Assembly (NCBI GenBank): GCA_009380105.1
Contig: WHSM01000009.1
Location: 1 to 32,634 of the forward strand
DNA from: Micromonosporaceae bacterium
GTDB taxonomy: Bacteria > Actinomycetota > Actinomycetes > Mycobacteriales > Micromonosporaceae
Length of the DNA: 32,634 nt
Direction: 5' to 3'
A program made the translations under genes and the position numbers. The notes beneath the pieces were generated by a model. It ran no database searches. It saw nothing but the letters and a program-made list of their open reading frames with translations, and was not told the DNA's origin. Below, in pieces: positions 1 through 7,597 of this stretch (its first letter is position 1; every line of letters starts with the position of its first letter).

Positions 1-539
1 AGCGCCCGCAGCGCGGCGGCGTCCGGCACCGCCCGCGCGACCGCTTCCGGCGTCACCGCAAGGTAGTAGAAGCTGATGCCGCACCCGGCGACCCGGGGCG
101 GCGGCCCTGCGAAGTCGGACGCGGCGAGCCCCACGGCGGCGAGCACCGGCCCCGGGTCGAGCTTGGCGCTCACCTGTGGTGCTCCGCCGGTCAGCGTCGC
201 CTGGCCGTCGGTGACCGAGACCGGCAGCATGCCGGCGCCGCATTCCTGCACCACGTCGCCCGGACGGAGCCGGCCGAGCCGCGCCAGCGTCACCGCCGTG
301 CCGACGCTGGGATGGCCCGCGAACGGCAGCTCCTCGCTCGCGGTGAAGATCCGCACCCGGTAGTCGGCGCCCTCCGACGGCGGCAGCACGAACGTCGTCT
401 CCGACAGGTTGAACTCGCGCGCGACCGCCTGCATCTGGCCGCTGCCGAGGTCGGCCGCATCGAGCACCACAGCGAGCGGATTGCCCGCGTACGGGCGGTC
501 GGTGAACACGTCGACGATCTCGTACCGCAGCGTTTTCAT
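1..539 (-). CDS. PhzF family phenazine biosynthesis-like isomerase (3' part outside window)
   Basis: Reverse-strand reading from ATG at 539: MKTLRYEIVDVFTDRPYAGNPLAVVLDAADLGSGQMQAVAREFNLSETTFVLPP...FTASEELPFAGHPSVGTA, the PhzF N-terminal signature (GNPLAV, E-F-NLSETTFV, FAGHPS). Runs off the left edge, so absent from the ORF track. Confidence 0.9.
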   Translation of the reverse strand, partial: MKTLRYEIVDVFTDRPYAGNPLAVVLDAADLGSGQMQAVAREFNLSETTFVLPPSEGADYRVRIFTASEELPFAGHPSVGTAVTLARLGRLRPGDVVQECGAGMLPVSVTDGQATLTGGAPQVSAKLDPGPVLAAVGLAASDFAGPPPRVAGCGISFYYLAVTPEAVARAVPDAAALRA

Positions 540-694
540 ATCCGGCAACATAACGCGGCCCGCACGCCCATGCGGCAGGTACGGGGCACGGTCGTCGGCC
601 ACCTCTTTACACGCGGCCCGCACGCCCCCACTGGGCAAGTCGGCGCGCCGCGTCGAGAACCGCGGTCCTTGGTCATCAAGGGCCCCGGCTGGTG

Positions 695-700
695 TAGTAT
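695..700 (+). promoter_or_regulatory. candidate -10 (TAGTAT) for the mgtE leader transcript
   Basis: TAGTAT about 50 nt upstream of the leader ORF; TTGGTC at 669-674 could be a -35 but the spacer is long (20). Confidence 0.35.
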
Positions 701-749
701 GCCCGATGGTTCCCGCGATCGCGCATGTCGGTTTGGAGGTGGTGCTGCG

Positions 750-806
750 ATGAGCAGTGAGCCTCCTAGTAAGCCGCCGCGTCGCGCCGCCGCGCCTGGA
801 GCGTAG
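750..806 (+). CDS. putative Pro-rich leader peptide (uORF) upstream of mgtE: MSSEPPSKPPRRAAAPGA
   Basis: ATG at 750 preceded by GGAGGTGG (735-742); 18 codons, TAG stop at 804-806. Four of its five Pro codons are adjacent pairs (PP, PP). Confidence 0.55.
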   Translation: MSSEPPSKPPRRAAAPGA

Positions 807-871
807 GCAGATGGCGGGTGGCGTGCGCATCCGTGCCCGAGTCGCGCTTCCCGTCTCGCGGAGGAACCGCC

Positions 872-1084
872 GTGTCCACATCTCGCCTGCACCTGCGGCT
901 GCAGTCAGCCCTGCGTCTCCTGTGCTCCACGCCGTCCGGCGATCCCACGCCCCTGCCGTCGGAAGAGCTCGCCCGGCGGCTCCGCGCGCTCGCGGATCGT
1001 GAGCGCTGCCGGCGTTCCCGGACCCGGCGCGAGGCGCCCGACTCCGTGCGGCAGCCGCTGACCGGCGGAGGCGACCGTGACTGA
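872..1084 (+). CDS. small ORF (70 aa) overlapping the mgtE start; hypothetical
   Basis: GTG at 872 after GGAGGA (860-865); ends TGA 1082-1084, overlapping mgtE GTG at 1077. Contains SGDPTPLPSEEL. Confidence 0.45.
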   Translation: MSTSRLHLRLQSALRLLCSTPSGDPTPLPSEELARRLRALADRERCRRSRTRREAPDSVRQPLTGGGDRD

Positions 1085-2411
1085 CGAAGAAGGCCTGGCG
1101 GACCTGCTGGAGCGCAACGACCTGCGCGGCATGCAGGACTGGATGGACCAGCATCCGCCGTACGTCATCGCCGACGAGCTCGCCCGGATGGACGGGGTCA
1201 CGTCGGTGGTGCCGTTCCGGCTGCTGGGCAAGGACCGGGCCCTGGCGGTGTTCGAGGAGTTGGAGCCGGTCGACCAGCAGGCGATCCTGGCGGGCCTGCG
1301 GGACCAGGCGCTGCGGGATCTGGTGGAGGAGATGGATCCCGACGACCGCGCCCGGATGCTGGGCGAGGCGCCGGCCAAGGTCGCCAAGCGGGTTCTGGCT
1401 GGGCTCAGTCCGCGCGAACGTCAGATGACCGCCGCGCTGCTGGGCTACCCGGAGGGGTCCGTCGGCCGGATCATGACTCCGGAGACCGTGGCGCTGGGGC
1501 TCAACCTCACCGCCGAGGACGCGCTGCGCGTCGTACGAGACAAAGGCCCCGACGCCGAGACCATCTACACCTTGCCGGTGGTCGACGTCGGCCGGCGTCT
1601 GGTAGGCGTGGTGGAGCTGCGAGAGCTGGTGCTGAGCCGGCCCGAGGGCACGGTGAGCGGGCTGGTCGACACCGAGGTGCCCCGCGTGCGCGCCACCGAC
1701 CCGGCCGAAGACGCCGCCCGCCTGATGCGCGAGACCAACATCTTGGACCTGCCGGTGGTGGACAGCGAGGGCCGGTTGGTCGGCCTGCTCACCATCGACG
1801 ACGCGGTCGAGGTGATCGAGGCGGCCGACACCGAGGACGTGGCCCGGCAGTCTGGCGCGAGCCCGTGGCAGGGCCACTACATGTCGGCGAGCGTGTGGCA
1901 GCTCGCCCGCGCCCGCGCGCCGTGGCTGCTCGTGCTGATGGTCGCCGCGGTGCTCACGGTGAACGTGCTGCAGGTGTTCGAGGCGACGCTGGCCGAGGTG
2001 ACCGCGCTCGCCCTGTTCATCCCGCTGCTGGTCGGCACCGGCGGGAACGCCGGCGCGCAGGCGGCCACCGCCGCGGTCCGGGCCATCGCCGTCGGCGAGG
2101 TGCGCGGCTCCGACCTGGTGCGGGTGGTGTGGCGGGAGTGCCGCGTGGGTCTGGCGCTGGGCGGCATGCTCGCGCTGATCGGGCTCGTCGTCGGGGTGTT
2201 CGTGGTCGGCGGGAGCATCGCGCTCATCGTCGGCCTGTCACTGGTGGCGATCTGCGCCTGGGCCGCCACGGTCGGGGCGACGATGCCGCTGCTGGCCAAG
2301 CGGCTCCGGATCGACCCCGCCGTGGTGTCCGCTCCGATGGTGACGACGTTCGTCGACGCCACCGGGCTGATGATCTACTTCCTCACGGCCCGCGCGGTGC
2401 TGGGATTGTGA
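1077..2411 (+). CDS. mgtE: Magnesium transporter MgtE (N domain, CBS pair, transmembrane domain)
   Basis: MgtE_N helices, tandem CBS, C-terminal membrane part with PLLVGTGGNAGAQAAT; GGAGG at 1067-1071 before GTG 1077. Confidence 0.93.
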   Translation: MTDEEGLADLLERNDLRGMQDWMDQHPPYVIADELARMDGVTSVVPFRLLGKDRALAVFEELEPVDQQAILAGLRDQALRDLVEEMDPDDRARMLGEAPAKVAKRVLAGLSPRERQMTAALLGYPEGSVGRIMTPETVALGLNLTAEDALRVVRDKGPDAETIYTLPVVDVGRRLVGVVELRELVLSRPEGTVSGLVDTEVPRVRATDPAEDAARLMRETNILDLPVVDSEGRLVGLLTIDDAVEVIEAADTEDVARQSGASPWQGHYMSASVWQLARARAPWLLVLMVAAVLTVNVLQVFEATLAEVTALALFIPLLVGTGGNAGAQAATAAVRAIAVGEVRGSDLVRVVWRECRVGLALGGMLALIGLVVGVFVVGGSIALIVGLSLVAICAWAATVGATMPLLAKRLRIDPAVVSAPMVTTFVDATGLMIYFLTARAVLGL

Positions 2412-2420
2412 CGACCACGA

Positions 2421-2450
2421 GCCCGGCGGTGTGTGTCGGCGCACCGGGCC
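2421..2450. terminator. possible bidirectional terminator hairpin between convergent genes
   Basis: GCCCGG(CG)GTG ... CACCGGGC stem with a 2-nt bulge in the convergent mgtE / serine hydrolase gap; no U-tract. Confidence 0.35.
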
Positions 2451-2464
2451 CGCGGCCATGTCTG

Positions 2465-4282
2465 TCAGGTGGTGGCCGGCGACCACCCGTTGGCGGCGAA
2501 CGCCTTCGCCCCGTGCGGAGTCTCGGAGTTCAGCAGCACCCCGGCCGGGCCGGCGACGAGCACGCCGTCGACGTACATCCCGCGGCCCCGGGAGTTGCCG
2601 TCGGTGAGGTAGCTCCAACGCACGTGCGTGGCCCCGTCGGGCAGCGCGGCCTTGACCCAGGCCCACTGCCGTCCCTGATAACCGTGGAACTGCCCGGTGT
2701 TCGACCAGCGGTGTCCGTCCGCGACCAGCGAGTGCGGCAGCAGCGACCACGTCTCGCCGCCGTCGCTGGACACCTCGACGCGCCCGGTGTCGAACCAGGT
2801 CTCGGTGTCGTACCAAAGCGCAAAGGACAGCTCCGCGCTCCGGGCGGGACGGTCCAACGCGCCGGTGAGCGTCAACTGCGCCCCGTCCCGCTCGTCCGCG
2901 CGCCAGGCGTGCGTGCCGGCGGTCGGCCGCACCGGGGTCGCGTTGCCGAACGCGCCGGTCATGGCGCGGCGGGACGGGTTGTTGCCGCCCCAGTTGCGGC
3001 TCGGGTGCACCCGGTTCGACAGGAAGATCACGAACTGGCGCGCGATCGGGTCGATGGTCACCGTGGTCCCCGTGTACCCGGTGTGGCCGAAGCCGACCGG
3101 CGAGGAGAGCGAGCCCATGTACCAGTGCTTGTTCAGCTCGAAGCCGAGACCTCGCTGGCTGGCGGACGTGCCGATGTGGGCGTTGTAGTTCACCAGCGCC
3201 ATCCGGATGGTCCGGTCTGAGAGAATCCGGGCGCCGTTGTACGTCCCGCCGTTGAGCAGCATCTGGCTGAAGACCGCCATGTCAGCGGCGGTCGAGAAGA
3301 TCCCGGCGTGGCCCGCGACGCCGCCCAGTGACCAGGCGTTCTCGTCGTGCACCTCGCCGTGGATCATCGGACGGTTGGCCCAGGGCTGCTCTTCCGTGGC
3401 CGCGACGCGGTGGTGCAGCGAGGCCGGCGGGTTGTACATCGTGTCGGTCATTCCGAGCGGCCCCGTGACCCGCTCGGCAACCAGCTGGTCCAGCGGCTTG
3501 CCGGTCAGCTTCTCGGCGAGCTTGCCGAGCGTGATCAGGCCCAGGTCGGAGTAGATGTACTGCTTGCCGGGCGCGGCGCCGGGCTGCAGGGTCGAGGCGT
3601 ACACGGCGGCGATGCGCTCTTCCGGCGTGTCCCATCCGCTGTAGAGCGGGACCCAGGCGCGCATCCCGGAGCTGTGGGTGAACAGCTGCTTGACGGTGAT
3701 CTCGCCCTTGCCGTTGGCCGCGAACTCGGGGATGTGCGACGCGACCTTGTCGTCCAGGGCGAGCTGGCCGCTTTCGATGAGTTGCAGCACCACCACGGTG
3801 CAGAACAGCTTCGACACCGAGGCCATGTCGAAGATGGTGTCCTCGCGGGCCTCGATCCACTCCTCGCGCGGCAGCTCGACGCCGACGGTCCTGCCGTCTT
3901 CGACGCGGGTGCCGCTGTACCGGACCGCGTGGCCCACGGCGACGTGCTGCACCACGACGCCGTCCTTGGCGCCGAGCACCACAGCCCCGCTGTACGACGG
4001 GTAGTTCGGGTGATCGTCGGTCGGCTCCAGATACCGCTCGGCCTCCGTGACCATCGTGTCGATCTCGTCCGGCAGCAGCCCCACCTGCTCCGGGGAGCCG
4101 GCGCGCAGGGTGCGCGGCTGGAAGACGAGGTCGTCCGGGGTGACGGTGGGCGGCCCGGAGCGAGGCTCGACGCCGGCCGGCGAGTTGTGGGGGGCGGCCC
4201 ACGAGGCGGAAGGGGTCACGATGGTCAGGCTGGCCCCGATCAGGATGACGAGCAAGCCACGGCAGCGGGTCACTGACAACAC
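2465..4282 (-). CDS. Secreted serine hydrolase (beta-lactamase/class C PBP family) with C-terminal beta-sandwich domain
   Basis: SxxK in ASVSKLF, YSDLG, GHTGYTGT; signal peptide VTRCRGLLVILIGASLTIVTPSASWAA from GTG 4282 with upstream purine-rich SD; the track ORF starts further upstream at 4375. Confidence 0.85.
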   Translation of the reverse strand: MLSVTRCRGLLVILIGASLTIVTPSASWAAPHNSPAGVEPRSGPPTVTPDDLVFQPRTLRAGSPEQVGLLPDEIDTMVTEAERYLEPTDDHPNYPSYSGAVVLGAKDGVVVQHVAVGHAVRYSGTRVEDGRTVGVELPREEWIEAREDTIFDMASVSKLFCTVVVLQLIESGQLALDDKVASHIPEFAANGKGEITVKQLFTHSSGMRAWVPLYSGWDTPEERIAAVYASTLQPGAAPGKQYIYSDLGLITLGKLAEKLTGKPLDQLVAERVTGPLGMTDTMYNPPASLHHRVAATEEQPWANRPMIHGEVHDENAWSLGGVAGHAGIFSTAADMAVFSQMLLNGGTYNGARILSDRTIRMALVNYNAHIGTSASQRGLGFELNKHWYMGSLSSPVGFGHTGYTGTTVTIDPIARQFVIFLSNRVHPSRNWGGNNPSRRAMTGAFGNATPVRPTAGTHAWRADERDGAQLTLTGALDRPARSAELSFALWYDTETWFDTGRVEVSSDGGETWSLLPHSLVADGHRWSNTGQFHGYQGRQWAWVKAALPDGATHVRWSYLTDGNSRGRGMYVDGVLVAGPAGVLLNSETPHGAKAFAANGWSPATT

Positions 4283-4382
4283 CCTTCCTCTCGTACGGAC
4301 GTATTGAAGGAATCCTGCACCCTCGCGGCGCGTGACGGAAGCCCCAATCGAGAATCTCTTAGGCCGCCGTAGCATGGGGCGT

Positions 4383-5528
4383 ATGGCCTCACCAGCTCAC
4401 GAACTGGAATCCGCGGTACGCGAAGCGCTCACCCGCGTGCAGGACCCGGAGATCCGCCGCCCGATCACCGACCTGGACATGGTCCGCTCGGTGGACATCG
4501 ACGGCGCCGGCGCCGTGACGGTGGGTCTGCTGCTCACCGTGGCGGGCTGTCCCCTCAAGGACACGCTGCGCACCGACATCGAGGCGGCCGCCGGCGGCGT
4601 GCCGGGTGTGACCTCGGTCACGGTCGACTTCGGCGTCATGAGTGACGGGCAGCGCCGCGACCTGCAGGCGAAGCTGCGCGGCGGCGGCAGCCCGGAGCCG
4701 GTGATCCCCTTCGCGCAACCCGGCTCCCGCACCCGCGTGTACGCCATCGCCTCCGGCAAGGGCGGCGTCGGCAAGTCCAGCGTCACCGTCAATCTCGCCG
4801 CCGCGCTCGCCGAGCGGGGCCTGGACGTGGGAGTCGTCGACGCGGACATCTATGGGCACTCGGTGCCGCGCATGCTCGGCGTCGACCAGCCGCCCACCCA
4901 GGTGCAGGACATGATCATGCCGCCGCAGTCGCACGGCGTGAAGGTGATCTCGATCGGCATGTTCACCCGCGGCAACGCCGCGGTCGTCTGGCGCGGCCCG
5001 ATGCTGCACCGGGCGCTGCAGCAGTTCCTCGCCGACGTCTACTGGGGCGAGCTGGACGTGCTCCTGATGGACCTGCCGCCCGGCACCGGCGACATCGCGA
5101 TCTCCGTCGCGCAACTGGTCCCGAGCGCCGAGATCCTGGTCGTGACCACCCCGCAGCAGGCCGCCGCCGAGGTGGCCGAGCGGGCCGGCGCGATCGCCCT
5201 GCAAACCCACCAGCGCCTCGTCGGCGTGGTGGAGAACATGTCGTGGCTGGAGCTGCCGACCGGGGAGCGGATGGACGTCTTCGGCTCGGGCGGCGGCGCT
5301 CAGGTCTCCGCCGCCCTGACGAAGCTGGTCGGCGCCGACGTGCCGCTGCTCGGCCAGATCCCGCTCGACACCCGGCTGCGTCAGGCCGGCGACGAAGGCA
5401 AGCCGCTGGTGCTCACCGAGCCGGACGCGCCCGCCAGCACGGCGATGCGCAAGGTAGCCGACCGGTTGGCGGTCCGGCGCGACAGCCTGCTCGGCAAGCC
5501 GCTCGGGCTGAGCCCCGCCCGCCCCTGA
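4383..5528 (+). CDS. mrp: Mrp/ApbC/NBP35 family P-loop ATPase (Fe-S carrier), N-terminal MIP18/DUF59
   Basis: DUF59 N-terminus, ASGKGGVGKSSVTVNLA deviant Walker A, DLPPGTGD. ATG 4383 preceded by TAGCAT (4370-4375), fitting a leaderless start. Confidence 0.92.
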   Translation: MASPAHELESAVREALTRVQDPEIRRPITDLDMVRSVDIDGAGAVTVGLLLTVAGCPLKDTLRTDIEAAAGGVPGVTSVTVDFGVMSDGQRRDLQAKLRGGGSPEPVIPFAQPGSRTRVYAIASGKGGVGKSSVTVNLAAALAERGLDVGVVDADIYGHSVPRMLGVDQPPTQVQDMIMPPQSHGVKVISIGMFTRGNAAVVWRGPMLHRALQQFLADVYWGELDVLLMDLPPGTGDIAISVAQLVPSAEILVVTTPQQAAAEVAERAGAIALQTHQRLVGVVENMSWLELPTGERMDVFGSGGGAQVSAALTKLVGADVPLLGQIPLDTRLRQAGDEGKPLVLTEPDAPASTAMRKVADRLAVRRDSLLGKPLGLSPARP

Positions 5529-5532
5529 GGCG

Positions 5533-5943
5533 CTACGTGGCGTCCGCGTCGAACTTGGCGCGCTTGTGGCCGTTCGGCTTGGTCGCCCCGGCGCTGTCCG
5601 ACCCCTCGTTCGGGTCCAGGGCCGAACGCAGATCGGTGTCCGCGCCCTTGGCGACGTCTTCCATGTCGGAGTAGAGCCCGTCGAGGGGCCGCCGCAGCAT
5701 CGCCTCGTCCTCCTCGGACAGGACGTGCTTGCGCAGGAACGTCTTCGGGTTCAGGTCCTCCAACTGGACGTCCGTGCCGAGCTGGTCGCTCAGGTCAGCG
5801 GTCGCGTTGCGGGCCATCTGACGCAGCTTTCGCAGGCCGTTCATGATGTCGCGGAGCATCTTCGGCAGCCGCTCCGGGCCCAGGATGAAGAGGGCGACCA
5901 GCAGCAGGGCGAAGATCTCCTGCCAGCCCAGATTGTCGAACAT
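5533..5943 (-). CDS. tatB: Sec-independent protein translocase TatB
   Basis: MFDNLGWQEIFALLLVALFILGPERLPKMLRDIMNGLRKLRQMA: single TM plus amphipathic helix of TatA/B. Confidence 0.9.
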   Translation of the reverse strand: MFDNLGWQEIFALLLVALFILGPERLPKMLRDIMNGLRKLRQMARNATADLSDQLGTDVQLEDLNPKTFLRKHVLSEEDEAMLRRPLDGLYSDMEDVAKGADTDLRSALDPNEGSDSAGATKPNGHKRAKFDADAT

Positions 5944-6095
5944 GCCGCTCCTCCCACGCTGCCGGCGCCGCCACGATAGCGACCGCTCGCTCCGGTCGTC
6001 GCCGCCGCGTCCAACCGCCGGCACATCGTGCGCCAAGCCGTTGACCCTTGAAGGGTACGCGGAAAGCGCAGCCGGGCGGACACGGCGGCCGGTCC

Positions 6096-7337
6096 TCAGG
6101 CAGACGGGTCGAGCAGCGGCGCGGGCGCCGGCGCTTCGTACTCCGGGCGAATCCCCAGTCCGATCAGTCGCGCCGGCAGCCCTTGCAGGACCGGTAACCG
6201 GCCCACCAGCCGGATCGCCAGCGGCGCCGTCTGCTCACCGGACGTGAGCACGTCCAGGACGCCGCGCTGCATCACGCGCTGCACCAACTGGGTGCCGACG
6301 GTCGGGAGCCGCCGACGCCGACGCACCCGCTCCAGGTCGCCCTCGGTGAGTCGCCCGGCGCGCAGCGGCTCCGCGAGCAGCCTGGCGGTCGCCACCGCGT
6401 CCTGGATCGCCAGGTTCACCCCCACTCCCCCGATCGGCGACATCGCGTGCGCCGCGTCGCCGATCAGCAGCGCGCCGGGCACGTGCCAGCGCTCAAGGCG
6501 GTTGAGCTGGACGGTGAGCATCTTGACCTGCTCCCAGTCGTCGAGCTGGCCGACGCGGTCGGCCAGCGTCTCGGCGAGCTCGCTCACCGACGCGCGGAAC
6601 GCCGCCAGCCCGCGAGCCACGACCTGGTCGTATCCGCCTTTCGGGATCACGTACGCGATCTGCCAGTAGTCGCCACGGTCGATCGTCAGCATCAACCTGC
6701 CCGCGCCGGCCCGCATCATCAGGCCGTCCCCGTCGCCGGGGCGCCGGGGCAGGCGGAACCAGAGCACGTCCATCGGCGCGCCGAACTCCCGGGGAGTCAT
6801 ACGGAGCACGCGCCGCACTGCCGAGTCGCGGCCGTCGCAGCCGACGGTCAGGGCGGCGGACACCTCGACCGGCCCGTCCGGCCCCTGCGCGCGCACCCCG
6901 CGCACCGCGTCGCCGTCCCGGATCACGTCGACGACCTCCGTGGAGCGCAGCAGCGTGAAATGCGGATAGTTCGCCGCTTCGTCCGCGAGGAAGTCCAGGA
7001 AGTCCCATTGCGGGAGGAAAGCCAGATAGCGGTACGGCCCAGGCAGTCTCGTGAAGTCGACCATCTGGTACGTCCGGCCCGCGATCGTCAGGCGCAGCTG
7101 GCCCACTTTCCGGTGCGGCAGGTCGAGGAAGCCCTCGGCGAGCCCGAGTCGGTCCAGCAGGCGGATCGTGGACGGGTGCACCGTGTCGCCCCGGAAGTCC
7201 CGCAGGAAGTCGGGGTGCTTCTCCAACACCGCGACCGGCACCCCGGCCCGCGCCAACAGCAGCCCGAGCATCAACCCCGCCGGGCCGCCGCCCACCACGC
7301 ACACATCCGCCGAGATTCGGCGCATTCCGTCCGACAT
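6096..7337 (-). CDS. FAD-dependent oxidoreductase / aromatic hydroxylase-type monooxygenase (UbiH/PHBH fold)
   Basis: VCVVGGGPAGLMLGLLLARAGVPVAVLEKH (Rossmann), VGCDGRDSAVRR, GALLIGDAAHAMSPIGGVGVNLAIQDA. Confidence 0.9.
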   Translation of the reverse strand: MSDGMRRISADVCVVGGGPAGLMLGLLLARAGVPVAVLEKHPDFLRDFRGDTVHPSTIRLLDRLGLAEGFLDLPHRKVGQLRLTIAGRTYQMVDFTRLPGPYRYLAFLPQWDFLDFLADEAANYPHFTLLRSTEVVDVIRDGDAVRGVRAQGPDGPVEVSAALTVGCDGRDSAVRRVLRMTPREFGAPMDVLWFRLPRRPGDGDGLMMRAGAGRLMLTIDRGDYWQIAYVIPKGGYDQVVARGLAAFRASVSELAETLADRVGQLDDWEQVKMLTVQLNRLERWHVPGALLIGDAAHAMSPIGGVGVNLAIQDAVATARLLAEPLRAGRLTEGDLERVRRRRRLPTVGTQLVQRVMQRGVLDVLTSGEQTAPLAIRLVGRLPVLQGLPARLIGLGIRPEYEAPAPAPLLDPSA

Positions 7338-7358
7338 GACCGCCTCCCGTCGTCGTTT

Positions 7359-7378
7359 ATTTCATCGTACGATGAAAT
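7359..7378. promoter_or_regulatory. 20-bp perfect palindrome ATTTCATCGTACGATGAAAT, candidate TetR-type operator
   Basis: Perfect dyad 21 bp upstream of the FAD-oxidoreductase start codon. Confidence 0.6.
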
Positions 7379-7500
7379 CGTAGTCCACGAAACAGTCGGA
7401 CACCACGAAAAGGGCGACCGAAACGACGAGGCACAGACCGCCACCGGAGACGCAGGACCGGGGGTTCTCAAACACCTGAAGGACGTGCAGCGTCGAGGCT

Positions 7501-7584
7501 CAGATCTTCGCTGCCAAGGCCGCAGCGAGGGCCGCGTGCGGTCTTGGCACGCAACCGAGCGAGAACGCCGGCAGCGAAGAGCTG
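7501..7584. other. stem structure downstream of htrA with alternative pairing
   Basis: CAGaTCTTCGCTGCC (7501-7515) complementary to GGCAGCGAAGAgCTG (7570-7584), 14/15; TCGCTGC (7508-7514) can instead pair with GCAGCGA (7522-7528). Confidence 0.5.
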
Positions 7585-7597
7585 AGTCCGACGATGC

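Noticed and set aside
312-806. Long ORF of 164 aa over the phzF 5' region
   Set aside because: Mostly antisense to PhzF with no recognizable family; only its last 18 codons form a plausible independent leader ORF.
750-870. M-box (ykoK) Mg2+ riboswitch upstream of mgtE
   Set aside because: GTGAGCCTCCTAGTAA superficially resembles the M-box GGTGAGGCTCCT core, but the remaining conserved elements are not evident. A covariance-model search would decide.
1865-3220. 451-aa ORF antisense/alternate frame across mgtE and the serine hydrolase
   Set aside because: High-GC shadow frame: Arg/Gly/Ala-rich, no domain, and overlaps two well-supported genes.
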